The notes beneath the pieces were generated by a model, which was not told the DNA's origin, did no database searches, and saw only the letters and a program-made list of their open reading frames with translations. Source: Vibrio cidicii (GTDB lineage: Bacteria > Pseudomonadota > Gammaproteobacteria > Enterobacterales > Vibrionaceae). Taken from it: a stretch of DNA of 64,000 nt. Where the stretch lies: assembly GCF_009763805.1 (NCBI RefSeq), contig NZ_CP046803.1, forward strand, positions 434,001 through 498,000. The letters are read 5' to 3'. The position numbers were made by a program, and so were the translations under genes. Of this stretch, positions 1-9,589 are shown in pieces (the stretch's first letter is position 1; each line of letters begins with the position of its first letter).

Positions 1-1299
1 TACTCCCGCCTGCGCTGGCAATTGTTTATCGGCATTTTTGTTGGCTATGCTGGCTACTATCTGGTACGTAAAAACTTCAGTCTGGCGATGCCCTACCTGA
101 TTGAACAAGGCTTTAGCCGCGGCGATCTCGGTGTCGCACTGGCAGCGGTATCCATCGCTTACGGCTTATCTAAATTCTTAATGGGCAGTGTTTCCGACCG
201 TTCTGATCCGCGCTACTTCCTCAGCGCAGGCTTGGTGATGTCTGCCTTAGTCATGTTCTGCTTTGGCTTTATGCCTTGGGCAACCGGCAGCATTACCGCC
301 ATGTTTATCTTGCTGTTTTTGAACGGCTGGTTCCAAGGCATGGGATGGCCTGCCTGTGGCCGAACCATGGTGCACTGGTGGTCACGCAAAGAGCGGGGCG
401 AAATTGTCTCAGTGTGGAACGTGGCGCACAACGTAGGTGGTGGTTTGATTGGTCCTATCTTCCTCTTCGGTTTGTGGATGTTCAATGACGACTGGCGCAC
501 CGCTTTCTACGTACCTGCCTTCTTCGCTCTATTGGTTGCGGTATTTATTTGGATCACCATGCGTGATACGCCTCAATCTTGTGGTCTGCCACCGATTGAA
601 GAGTACAAAAATGACTACCCAGATGATTACGACACCTCACACGAAAAAGAGATGACGGCCAAAGAGATCTTCTTTAAGTACGTGTTTAACAACAAACTGC
701 TTTGGTCTATTGCGATTGCGAATGCCTTTGTTTACTTGATCCGCTACGGCGTTCTCGACTGGGCTCCGGTATACCTGAGAGAAGCTAAAGAATTCACCGT
801 TGACAAATCGTCTTGGGCTTACTTCCTTTACGAATGGGCGGGTATTCCGGGTACCCTGTTGTGTGGTTGGATCTCAGACAAACTGTTCAAAGGCCGTCGT
901 GCGCCAGCGGGCATTCTGTTTATGGTGTTGGTAACGCTTGCGGTACTCGTTTACTGGTTTAACCCAGCAGGCAACCCTGGTGTCGACATGGCAGCGCTGG
1001 TGGCTATCGGCTTCCTCATCTATGGCCCTGTGATGCTTATTGGTCTGTACGCACTCGAACTTGCGCCGAAAAAAGCCGCTGGTACTGCTGCTGGTCTAAC
1101 GGGTCTGTTTGGCTACTTGGGCGGCGCGGTGGCAGCAAACGCGGTACTGGGTTACACCGTTGACCACTTTGGCTGGGATGGTGGCTTTATCATCTTGATC
1201 GGCTCTTGCATCACCTCAATTGTTTGTTTGACTTACGCACTGCTGGGCGAACGCGCTCATCACGAAGCGAAGAACAAACAGAAAGAAGCAGTTGCTTAA
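1..1299 (+). CDS. glpT: Glycerol-3-phosphate transporter GlpT (5' partial)
   Basis: This is a major facilitator superfamily antiporter that exchanges external glycerol-3-phosphate for inorganic phosphate in the inner membrane. The frame is open from the first base of the window, so roughly 20 N-terminal residues are missing compared with the usual ~450. The visible N-terminus carries the [13 protein letters not shown] motif, whose arginine corresponds to a substrate-binding Arg in E. coli GlpT. Multiple hydrophobic segments and the central hydrophilic loop (around residues 195-220) fit the 12-helix fold. It lies 138 bases before glpQ on the same strand with a hairpin between them, the usual glpT-glpQ arrangement. 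A hexose-phosphate antiporter (UhpT type) is the only close alternative, and the glpQ neighbour argues against it. Confidence 0.95.
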   Translation, partial: YSRLRWQLFIGIFVGYAGYYLVRKNFSLAMPYLIEQGFSRGDLGVALAAVSIAYGLSKFLMGSVSDRSDPRYFLSAGLVMSALVMFCFGFMPWATGSITAMFILLFLNGWFQGMGWPACGRTMVHWWSRKERGEIVSVWNVAHNVGGGLIGPIFLFGLWMFNDDWRTAFYVPAFFALLVAVFIWITMRDTPQSCGLPPIEEYKNDYPDDYDTSHEKEMTAKEIFFKYVFNNKLLWSIAIANAFVYLIRYGVLDWAPVYLREAKEFTVDKSSWAYFLYEWAGIPGTLLCGWISDKLFKGRRAPAGILFMVLVTLAVLVYWFNPAGNPGVDMAALVAIGFLIYGPVMLIGLYALELAPKKAAGTAAGLTGLFGYLGGAVAANAVLGYTVDHFGWDGGFIILIGSCITSIVCLTYALLGERAHHEAKNKQKEAVA

Positions 1300-1312
1300 T
1301 TAAACTTCCTCA

Positions 1313-1345
1313 AGCCCGTTTTTTACTGCCGTAAGCTAACGGGCT
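1313..1345 (+). terminator. Hairpin between glpT and glpQ
   Basis: An 8-bp inverted repeat AGCCCGTT/AACGGGCT with a 17-base loop lies just after the glpT stop and is followed by ATTTTCTG. It could be a weak terminator or a 3' stabilising hairpin that sets different glpT and glpQ levels. Confidence 0.5.
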
Positions 1346-1437
1346 ATTTTCTGCGCGAAAGTGTCATCATAGTTACATTTTCGAACGTCAGGATACTCCT
1401 TCGAAAATTTAGTGAAAACAAACACAAGGAAAATTCC

Positions 1438-2496
1438 ATGAAGCTCTCTCCTCTCTATTTCGCTCTCGCCGCCTTGGCGGCTGGCAGTGTGACCGCGAAA
1501 CCTTTGGTGATTGCACACCGCGGCGCTTCTGGTTATTTGCCAGAGCATACACTGGAAGCCAAAGCGTTGGCTTACGCCATGAAACCAGACTACATCGAGC
1601 AAGATGTGGTGATGACCAAAGATGATCAGTTGGTTGTGCTGCATGACCATTATCTTGATCGCGTGACGGACGTCGCGGATAAGTTCCCAGATCGTGCCCG
1701 TGCGGATAAGCGCTACTACGCCATCGACTTTACTTTAGCTGAGATCAAATCACTGCGAGTCACCGAAGGTTTCAACATCGATGACAAAGGCAACAAAGTG
1801 GCTGGCTTCCCGAACCGTTTCCCGATGTGGAAAGGCGATTTCACCGTCCCCACCCTACAAGAAGAGATTGAGCTGATCCAAGGGCTTAACAAAACGTTAG
1901 GTTACGATATCGGCATCTACCCAGAGATCAAAGCACCTTGGTTCCATCGCCATGAAGGCAAAGACATCAGTACTGCGGTATTGAAAGTGTTGAAGCAATA
2001 CGGCTACACCAATCAAGAGAGCAAAGTCTATCTGCAATGTTTCGACCCGATTGAGCTTAAACGCATTAATAACGAGTTGATGCCAGCGATGGGAATGGAT
2101 CTGAAACTGGTGCAGCTTCTTGCCTACACGGATTGGAACGAAACCATGGTTTACCAAGGTAACACTGCCACACCATACGATTACGACTGGTTCTTTAAGC
2201 CCGGCGCGATGAAAGAAGTGGCAACCTACGCAGAAGGGATTGGCCCTTGGAAACCGATGCTCGTGGATGACAAATCAACCAAAGACAATCTGATTGTTCT
2301 ACCGCTCATGCAAGAGGCCAAACAAGCCGGCCTTGCAGTACACCCTTACACGTTCCGCGCAGACCCTGGCCGTATTGCGCCATACGCAGAAAATTTTGCT
2401 GGCATGCTGGACGTTTTCTATAACAAGGTCAAAGTAGACGGTCTATTTACCGATTTCCCAGACAAAGCCGTGCACTTTTTGTCCGAGCAAAAATAA
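1438..2496 (+). CDS. glpQ: Periplasmic glycerophosphodiester phosphodiesterase GlpQ
   Basis: This enzyme hydrolyses glycerophosphodiesters in the periplasm to glycerol-3-phosphate and an alcohol, feeding the GlpT transporter encoded just upstream. Its 352 residues match the family. Residues 1-20 form a signal peptide ending at VTA. The mature protein begins with the family motif VIAHRGASGYLPEHT, which holds the catalytic His-Arg and a metal-binding Glu, followed by the EQDVVMTKD and LHDH motifs with further metal ligands and the second catalytic His. The start is supported by AAGGAAAATTCC before the ATG. It is probably co-regulated with glpT. Confidence 0.96.
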   Translation: MKLSPLYFALAALAAGSVTAKPLVIAHRGASGYLPEHTLEAKALAYAMKPDYIEQDVVMTKDDQLVVLHDHYLDRVTDVADKFPDRARADKRYYAIDFTLAEIKSLRVTEGFNIDDKGNKVAGFPNRFPMWKGDFTVPTLQEEIELIQGLNKTLGYDIGIYPEIKAPWFHRHEGKDISTAVLKVLKQYGYTNQESKVYLQCFDPIELKRINNELMPAMGMDLKLVQLLAYTDWNETMVYQGNTATPYDYDWFFKPGAMKEVATYAEGIGPWKPMLVDDKSTKDNLIVLPLMQEAKQAGLAVHPYTFRADPGRIAPYAENFAGMLDVFYNKVKVDGLFTDFPDKAVHFLSEQK

Positions 2497-2528
2497 ACTC
2501 AAGCCAGTTTCAATCATACACATTCTTG

Positions 2529-2556
2529 GAGGCCGATTTTCGGCCTCTTATTTTAT
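2529..2556 (+). terminator. Rho-independent terminator after glpQ
   Basis: A 7-bp stem GAGGCCG/CGGCCTC with a 5-base loop is followed by TTATTTTATT. It is placed 32 bases after the glpQ stop. Confidence 0.85.
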
Positions 2557-3174
2557 TAACCTGAGGTCGGTTTAAGCCACCAAGTAAATTTGGCATGAAC
2601 CATGTAAACTTTTATGACGAGAATGCTCAATTTGAGGGGGGGGGCTTTCAGTTGGTCAATGAGAAGCCTTTTTGACTATATCACTCGTCCCAAGCAGCAA
2701 GAAATCACGATTTCCTATTCTTGTGGTGGGTCGTTATCAAGATAATTCCATCGTCCTTCAAATCCTTCGCTAAGAACTTTACTAAGGTCTGTTGATAATT
2801 CATAGAAAATCCTGATAAAAGTCATCGACAAAGCAGAATAGCCTACGAGTTTATGCATAGCTGCTTTCTTTGCGGTTGCTCTTGCTCTCTTGGTCGAAAG
2901 ATATGATGGCAGAACCAGCTTTTAGCTCCCTTCAATTCTTATCCGAGTTAAGGCTAACCATAACGACTGCTTAATAACAGCTCAGCCGCTGAACTTCCCT
3001 CAATAAAATCACCCTAATAGGGATGAATATTTCAAGTATCAAATTAATATAAAATTAGTTGTATATTCACTTTTAGCCTACTACCTTTTGATCGCGAGAA
3101 ACCAAGCAGTCTGGGTGATTTATTCACCTAACCAATAAACGACAATAATATCGTTGAGCTAGGAGACAAAACGC
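2557..3174. other. Long intergenic stretch, no gene recognised
   Basis: Over 600 bases are without a convincing ORF. The stretch is AT-richer than its flanks and carries a run of nine G at 2636-2644. Its last bases hold AGGAG, the ribosome site of the next gene. No repeats, tRNA or mobile-element ends were seen. It may be a decayed gene remnant at the edge of a small accessory patch. Confidence 0.4.
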
Positions 3175-3822
3175 ATGACAACACTGCACAACAACGAGTT
3201 TACCTTCAACATTGAAGGGCTATCAGAAATATCCTTTGCTGAAACAGACCATAAAGTCACCAGCGGCCAACCCTATGAGGGCGTTACCTGTAAGGGCAAT
3301 ACTCTTATCGTAAAAGCCGGACGACATAACTCAAAGGACGTAGCAAAGTGGTTCCTAAACAACACCAGAGCAGGCGGGTGTATAGCAAAAACATACAATG
3401 ACGAACGACCTGAAGAGCTAAATTTTGCCGTTCGTGGCAAACTATCTCTTTATATTCATGGCGTCACTTACACTTTCGATGACTTCGTTATAGGACAAGG
3501 CCACTTTTTATCGAACAACAATTGGTGGATTGGTTCAAAGGAAATGTTCGGCGTAACGTGGGGCAACGTCAATCAGCACTACGCCGAGGGTTTAGTTAAA
3601 GACTCTCTGCGTGTCGTTAAGAACATTATTTCCGAAAATCCTGTTGGTAGTGTCGTCGGTAGCGCCAAACTCATTGTTGATATTCTAGGCAAACGTAAAG
3701 TTGGCTCAGGCTCTATCGCAGCGCAAACCAGCGAGTCCGACACCGAAGTCGAATTGTTTTTGTTTCAAATGAACAATTCTGATACCGATGCAAGCATGAC
3801 GGGTCGTTATCAACATCCATAA
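3175..3822 (+). CDS. Hypothetical protein next to a PI-PLC-like gene
   Basis: This 215-residue protein is not recognised. It starts at an ATG preceded by GAGCTAGGAGACAAAACGC, a good ribosome site. No signal peptide or membrane helix is apparent. The N-terminal half looks beta-rich. The middle has an aromatic patch (NNNWWIG near residue 120), and residues ~140-175 form a probable amphipathic helix region rich in Val and Lys. It lies 151 bases upstream of the phospholipase-like gene on the same strand, which suggests a functional pair, but that is inference. Base composition is more AT-rich than the glp genes, hinting at transfer. Confidence 0.7.
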   Translation: MTTLHNNEFTFNIEGLSEISFAETDHKVTSGQPYEGVTCKGNTLIVKAGRHNSKDVAKWFLNNTRAGGCIAKTYNDERPEELNFAVRGKLSLYIHGVTYTFDDFVIGQGHFLSNNNWWIGSKEMFGVTWGNVNQHYAEGLVKDSLRVVKNIISENPVGSVVGSAKLIVDILGKRKVGSGSIAAQTSESDTEVELFLFQMNNSDTDASMTGRYQHP

Positions 3823-3973
3823 CTTTTCCCAAACTCAGTTGGCCTAGCGGCAAAAGCAGCTAGGCCCAATTGACTCATGGATTAATACCCAAAACGTAAC
3901 AAAGCTTTTGTTTGTGAGAATGCCCATCCTTTAGATGATGGCTCTCAATAAACAATCGACATTGGAGAAAGAT

Positions 3974-4933
3974 ATGACGTACGTAGAGACTCGTAACTGG
4001 ATGAGCGCGCTCGATCCTCAATTAACGCTGGACCAAATTTCTCTGCCGGGCACTCATGACTCTGGCACCCAGAAAGCACCTGCAGGCCCAGCCCGAACAC
4101 AAAACTTCGATATTTATACTCAGCTAAATGACGGTATTCGTTTTCTTGATATTCGCGTCACAGCAAACGGATCCCAGCTTGATTCTCTGAGTATTTTCCA
4201 TGGCATCGTCAACTGCGATATTTCTTTCGGAGATGTTCTTGATGATTGCTTGAAATTCCTTTCTGAAAATCCGACAGAAACCGTCGTTATGCTCATGGAT
4301 GCAGCAACAGGTAGCGGAAACGATATACAGGCAGAATTTAACCAATACATCGCTCTGGAAAAGTACAAGCACCTTTTTTATTTAGGGTCACGAGTACCGA
4401 CATTGGCACGAGCTCAAAGTAAGATTGTATTGCTAAGACGCTTCCCTGGCAGTATGGGGATAGATCTATCCAAAGGTTGGAAAAAAAATAAAACCTTCAC
4501 GCTAACTACACCAGAAAACCAAGTATTTGCGATAGAAGATCAATATCAAGAACACGATACACACAAGAAAATGGCAGCCGTCCAAGCTTCAATTGACAAT
4601 GCCATAGCGACACCTGACGACGGTGTGATGCATCTAACCTACAACAGCATTAGTTACTCATTTTTAGGCCATACCCCTTACCAGTACGCTTGGGGTGGAG
4701 GCATAGGTAAAGTCAACCCGAAAATGAATCCTGGTCTTGGCGAGTTCTTACGCAACAAAACTAAAGGAAAGAGGTTCGGGATCGTGGTGTTGGATTTTTA
4801 TAACAATGAACTGGGCCATATAGACAACAGCGTTGCTGAGCTTGTTATCAGCACCAATCTCGGTGTTGCTTTGAAGAACAACACAAAGGCGAGCGACCCC
4901 GTCGTTAACCGTGAAGACCATTCCTATACATAA
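3974..4933 (+). CDS. Phosphatidylinositol-specific phospholipase C X-domain protein
   Basis: This 319-residue protein has the bacterial PI-PLC catalytic domain, which cleaves phosphoinositide or related phosphodiester lipids. The motif SLPGTHDSGT (His28, Asp29) corresponds to the first catalytic His-Asp pair. FLDIR (Asp59, Arg61) supplies the acidic and Arg residues, and His76 in IFHG is the second catalytic His. ATG at 3974 is preferred over ATG 3935 or 3938 because GGAG lies six bases upstream. No signal peptide is visible, which is unusual because most bacterial PI-PLCs are secreted. Export by another route or an intracellular lipid substrate are both possible. The substrate cannot be told from the sequence. 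Confidence 0.85.
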   Translation: MTYVETRNWMSALDPQLTLDQISLPGTHDSGTQKAPAGPARTQNFDIYTQLNDGIRFLDIRVTANGSQLDSLSIFHGIVNCDISFGDVLDDCLKFLSENPTETVVMLMDAATGSGNDIQAEFNQYIALEKYKHLFYLGSRVPTLARAQSKIVLLRRFPGSMGIDLSKGWKKNKTFTLTTPENQVFAIEDQYQEHDTHKKMAAVQASIDNAIATPDDGVMHLTYNSISYSFLGHTPYQYAWGGGIGKVNPKMNPGLGEFLRNKTKGKRFGIVVLDFYNNELGHIDNSVAELVISTNLGVALKNNTKASDPVVNREDHSYT

Positions 4934-5148
4934 ATTGTATTTTTTGATTTTAAATGACGACTTTTACATTGGGTGGAAGTTTTCCACGATAGAGAATTTA
5001 GTCGCGCCCCATGCAGTCATTACATCTGACTTGCATGGGCAATTCATCAACGCCTCATCATTCTGCGTCTCAGATCGTCATTCACCATATCAACACAGAT
5101 ACTCTCAAGCGCCACATACACTAAATTTTTACGACTCTATCTCATGCA

Positions 5149-6490
5149 TTAGCTGAGTTTATAATGCGTCCAAACCTGCGAGCGCCAACGCCTTGCCATA
5201 ATCAGGCCACGGAACCACTCGTCGAGGGCAATCGCCATCCATGCGCCGAATACGCCGTAACCCCAGTGAATACCGAGCAGATACGAAAACACCACGCCCA
5301 AGCCCCACATGCTCAAAATGCCCATTTGCACTGGGAATTTGATGTCCCCTGCCCCTTTGAGCGCCGAGATGAAAATCAAGTTAAACACACGCCCTGCTTC
5401 CAACACAATGGAGCCCATCACTAGGGAACCGGCTAACATGAGGATCTCCGGCTGTTGAGTAAACAGCGTTAAGATCGCATCACGCATAAAGTAGATGGTG
5501 CTCGCCACCGTGACCGATGAAACAAAGCCAACCAAGAAGTAGATTTGCACCCGTTTGGTGATGCTCTCTATCCACCCTTTACCAATGTAGTAACCGGTTT
5601 GAATTTGCGTTGCTTGGCCAATGGCTAAGGCAAACGCAAAAGAGAAACGTGCGATGTTCTGCGCGTAGGTAAACGCCGCAAGAGACGAAGTGCCCATCTG
5701 CACCACAAAATAGACGATGGTGATTTGCGCCATGTTGTACGAAAGCACTTCCCCTGCGTTCATACCGCCGATTTTGAGGATTTTCTTATAGACCGCGCTG
5801 CGCACTTGTGCGAGAGAAACGCATCGGCAACTCAATTGAGCTGCGCCACAGTAGCACGCCCAAAATCGTCGTGCCGATCACTTGGCTGGCCACCGTTGCA
5901 ATCGCCACGCCTTGCACGCCATACACAGGCAAACCAAACGGCTGATAGAGTGCAATATAGTTACCGATGATATTGAGCACGCCGCTGATGAGGTTAACCG
6001 TCATGGGCGAGCGCGAATAACCGTGGCTGCGCAAAATGGTGGTAAACACGATGCCAATGGTGACGTTAAAAGTCATCGCACCGCTGATGAGCAGATACTC
6101 TTGCGCGTATTGTTCCACCTGCGCTTCCAAACCGTAATAGGGCAACAAATGCATTGCACCGAGCACCGCCAACACGCTGAGGATCACCCCAATCACGCTG
6201 GAAAGCGCAATACTTGCCACCCCAACGTGGGTGGCATCTTGATCGCGGCCTGCACCGTTATATTGGGCAATGAGAATCCCGGTGCCGCTACTGACAACAG
6301 TAGAGACGATGATGAGGAAGAATGTCAGTTGGGTGATCACGCCCACGGCGGAAACCGCTTTGTCTGAATAACCAGAGAGCATGAATACATCACTGGTGCC
6401 GAGCGCTGTCCGTAGCAAAATCTCCACTAATATCGGCCACGCGAGCGTCACGATAGACATGCGCTGGTTGATATTTTGGGTTTTAGCCAT
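5149..6490 (-). CDS. MATE family efflux transporter, +1 frameshift
   Basis: This is a sodium- or proton-coupled multidrug/toxin extrusion transporter of the inner membrane. Two overlapping reading frames together give about 446 residues, the normal size for the family, with the expected 12 hydrophobic segments in two homologous halves. The N-terminal half (MAKTQNINQRMSIVTLAWPI...) runs to about 5820. The C-terminal half resumes at about 5810 with QVRSAVYKKILKIGGMNAGE. Removing one base from the AAA at 5817-5819 joins them as ...ELPMR-SLAQVRSAV. As written the gene is broken, but the two halves are otherwise intact. The gene follows the GH3 gene on the same strand, separated by a likely terminator. 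Confidence 0.88.
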
Positions 6491-6528
6491 TTTGTTGACC
6501 TTAAATATGAAAAATCGATCGTCGGAAA

Positions 6529-6565
6529 AACGAAAAACTGCTCCACAAAAGGGTTGCAGAGCAGT
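6529..6565 (-). terminator. Probable terminator after the GH3 gene
   Basis: Read on the minus strand, a 7-bp stem ACTGCTC/GAGCAGT (6559-6565 with 6537-6543) is followed by TTTTTCGTTTTT. It lies between the GH3 and MATE genes. Confidence 0.6.
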
Positions 6566-6660
6566 CTGAATGAACAATAAAAATGTGCGTGTTATTGTAT
6601 AGGAACTGCGCAAAAAGACATACAAAATTCATGGCTAAATGTGGTGCAAACTGGCGGCGC

Positions 6661-9477
6661 TTATTGCTCTTGTCGCTCAAAACGTAAGGTTTGCAACACC
6701 GCGCCTTTTTTCACAAATTGGCTTTCTAGCCAGTACACACCCGATGACAGAGAGATCGCACGACCTTCCACTTTGACACTCTGCCCGTTGGTGCCATTGG
6801 TCGGCAGTGACATTGCAAACTCACCATTAATGCTCAAACTGCAAGACGATTGCGCCAACGCTTCTCGATCGTAGGCCATCTGAGCACAACAAAGGTAGGT
6901 GCCGCTGCATTCTACCTGCAACAAACACCGGCTGGCGCTTTGGCTGTTGAGTTCGATGGTTTGATCCGCAAAACAGATAGGGGCCGATTCAGGCACGGCG
7001 TGACGCGCCTGTGCCGACAGTGGCGCAAAAGGTTTCACCGCTTGATACGCCTGCAGCGGTCTTTGCATCACAGGCGCTTGCAAAATAAAGCGGCAGATGT
7101 TCATCGCGCTGCGTTGTAACTCGCCTAACGTCAACTCACCTTGCGCTAACGCTTGCAATGTGTCGTCGCCCATCGGGTTGCGCTCGGCGGCGTCGTTTTC
7201 CACCACCATGTAGAGATCATTCTGCGCTCGTAGCATGTAGCCAGTGAAGCGCTTACTCTCTTCGCCCCCGTCAACGGGGTGATTCATTTTTGCCCACCAG
7301 TCGGTCATCACAATGCCGGTGTAGCCCCATTCACCACGCAAAATGGTGGTGTTGAGATCATAATTGGACGCCGCCCAATGGCCGTTGACCGGATTGTAGG
7401 AAGTCATGATGGTGGACGCCTCACCATACTTCACCGCCATTTCAAATGGCTTGATGTGGATTTCACGCAGCGCGCGCTGCGACATGACACTATCTACATC
7501 CACTCGTGCGGTTTCTTGGTCGTTAGCCGCAAAGTGTTTGATGGTACCGGAAACGCCCGCTTGTCTTAAGCCCGTGGTTTGCGCAGCCGCAATCCAACCG
7601 GTTAACAGTGGATCTTCCGAGAAATATTCGAAATTACGACCATTGAGCGGATGGCGATGAATGTTGATACCCGGACCGAGCAAGGTGTCGATTTGGTAGG
7701 CTTGTAACTCTTGGCCCAGCAAATAATACAACTGTTGATTGAGCTCGGTGTTCCATGTGCAGGCGAGCAATGTGCCAATCGGTACTTGAGTTGCTTGATG
7801 GCCACTATCCATGCGAATGCCCGAAGGGCCATCGGCCGCCGCAGCGACCGGAATACCAAACTCAAACAGTGAGTCACACACCCCGCCAAACGCCGCTGCG
7901 GTACCCGGCGTCACTTTCGGGCTGCACATACCTTCACCACGCACCAGAATGGCCAGTTGTTCGGCTGTGAGTTGGGCAACAAACGCATCTAGACTGGCGC
8001 GGCCTTGGGCGACATCGGCCAGCGTAATGCCTTGATCGCCCGTCAGTGCATAAGTTGGCGGCAAATTCGCTTCGATTCTCTTCGCCAGATCCACCGTACG
8101 CAGTGGCACAGGCTGATAGCCAGTTTGATAGACGCCATTGGCTTGGCGCTCGGCGGGCACTAGGCGTTCAAACTCACGCGTTGGGGCACAGGCTTCTGCA
8201 AGGGTTTCTAGCACCCGCAGTTGGTCGAGTTGCCACACGGCATCAAGCAGATCCGCTTGGCGTACGCTCCCCCCAAGGTAGAAACGGTATTCACCCGCTT
8301 CCAACACATAACTGTTTTTGTGCCCTGTCACGCCGCTGTCGTCATAGGAAGCCAAAGCCCACAACGGCACGGTAATTTGCACTCTTTCACGGCCATTCGG
8401 TGCAATTTCATCGCTTTTATCAAAACCACACAGCACACGTGCGGGTTTGCCGAGTTTTCCTTGCGGCGCTTCCACATAGAGTTGCACCACTTCTTTGCTG
8501 CTAAATTGTTGGCCGACATTACGAACCTCAATATCAAACGTCAGCGCGTTGGCATTGGTGAGATCGCCGCCAGCATCGGCCACGTCACTAGAGCACTGCA
8601 GCAAACGGCGTTCAAATTGGGTATAAGATAAGCCCGCACCAAACTCAAACTGCACCGCCTCTGGGGCAAAGGTTTCAAAGTAGCGATAGCCGATGTAAAT
8701 ATCTTCAGCATAGAGGTTGAAGTCTTTTCGACCAAAATGGGCAGATGAAGGGTAATCTTGCAAACGATAGGCGATGGTGTCGGTCAAACGACCACTGGGT
8801 GAGACAGTGCCAGAGAGCACATCGGCCAGCGCGTGGCCCCCTTCCATCCCCGCCGCCCAGCTGTAGAGCACCGCTTTGATCGCTTGATGGTTTTCAAGCT
8901 CAGTTAACCACGACATATCGATAATGTTGGTCACGTTCATCACCACGATCACCGACGTAAAGTGACGGCACACCTTAGTTAGCATGTCCGTTTCCAGCTC
9001 GGTTAAGCGGTAGCTGCCCGCTTCATCCGCGTAATCTTTATCTTCACCGGCAGTGCGACCAATAAACACCAGCGCTTTGTCAGACTGCAACGCCGCCTGT
9101 GCCACCAGCTCATCGGTCAATGGCATTTCATGTTGAAACCACGGCTCAGCCGCCCAACCGCCGCCGCCATCATCAAACGGATGGTGGGCTAGCCAATCTT
9201 GATACAGAGCGACTAACGAAGTATTGAGTTGAATAGCCGGATTGGCTTGCAAACCTTGCAATGCATTCACTGCATAAGGCACGTTCACCGCACCGCCAGA
9301 CCCTGTGCCACTGCGATAGGTATCCACTTGACAGCGGCCAAACAGAGAAACCACCTCTGATGGCTGAAGAGGAAGGGCTTGGTCGTCATTTTTCAGCAAG
9401 ACGATGCCTTCTGCCGCCGCTTGACGGCTCACCGACACCAGTGCTTGCTGCGCTTTGTCTATCGCTGGGTTTCTCAT
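6661..9477 (-). CDS. GH3 beta-glucosidase with permuted domain order
   Basis: This is a 938-residue glycoside hydrolase family 3 enzyme, probably cutting beta-linked gluco-oligosaccharides to glucose. The domain order is swapped. The GH3 C-terminal alpha/beta sandwich comes first (GIVLLKNDDQALPL at 24-37, to ~285). A fibronectin-III-like domain follows (~285-405, EVVQLYVEAP). The catalytic barrel is last (~480-800). GIVMTDWWA places the nucleophile at Asp726, and KHFA (647-650) is the substrate-binding Lys-His of the family. A beta domain ends the chain. This reversed layout is known in Ruminococcus albus and Butyrivibrio GH3 enzymes. No signal peptide is present, so it is cytoplasmic. It probably acts on imported laminari-oligosaccharides, though no copy of the regulon palindrome lies upstream. 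Confidence 0.93.
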   Translation of the reverse strand: MRNPAIDKAQQALVSVSRQAAAEGIVLLKNDDQALPLQPSEVVSLFGRCQVDTYRSGTGSGGAVNVPYAVNALQGLQANPAIQLNTSLVALYQDWLAHHPFDDGGGGWAAEPWFQHEMPLTDELVAQAALQSDKALVFIGRTAGEDKDYADEAGSYRLTELETDMLTKVCRHFTSVIVVMNVTNIIDMSWLTELENHQAIKAVLYSWAAGMEGGHALADVLSGTVSPSGRLTDTIAYRLQDYPSSAHFGRKDFNLYAEDIYIGYRYFETFAPEAVQFEFGAGLSYTQFERRLLQCSSDVADAGGDLTNANALTFDIEVRNVGQQFSSKEVVQLYVEAPQGKLGKPARVLCGFDKSDEIAPNGRERVQITVPLWALASYDDSGVTGHKNSYVLEAGEYRFYLGGSVRQADLLDAVWQLDQLRVLETLAEACAPTREFERLVPAERQANGVYQTGYQPVPLRTVDLAKRIEANLPPTYALTGDQGITLADVAQGRASLDAFVAQLTAEQLAILVRGEGMCSPKVTPGTAAAFGGVCDSLFEFGIPVAAAADGPSGIRMDSGHQATQVPIGTLLACTWNTELNQQLYYLLGQELQAYQIDTLLGPGINIHRHPLNGRNFEYFSEDPLLTGWIAAAQTTGLRQAGVSGTIKHFAANDQETARVDVDSVMSQRALREIHIKPFEMAVKYGEASTIMTSYNPVNGHWAASNYDLNTTILRGEWGYTGIVMTDWWAKMNHPVDGGEESKRFTGYMLRAQNDLYMVVENDAAERNPMGDDTLQALAQGELTLGELQRSAMNICRFILQAPVMQRPLQAYQAVKPFAPLSAQARHAVPESAPICFADQTIELNSQSASRCLLQVECSGTYLCCAQMAYDREALAQSSCSLSINGEFAMSLPTNGTNGQSVKVEGRAISLSSGVYWLESQFVKKGAVLQTLRFERQEQ

Positions 9478-9589
9478 CGCTCTATCGCCTTATTTTTGCC
9501 TTTGGCATTCTCATTGATTGAGCTTCAGTGTAAGCTTGCCAAGTGCGTATTTCTACCAATATACCGACCAATAAAAGGAAAATAGCGAC

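Noticed and set aside
2636..2644. Run of nine G
   Set aside because: A homopolymer in an ORF-free region. Phase variation would need a nearby gene in frame, and none is seen.
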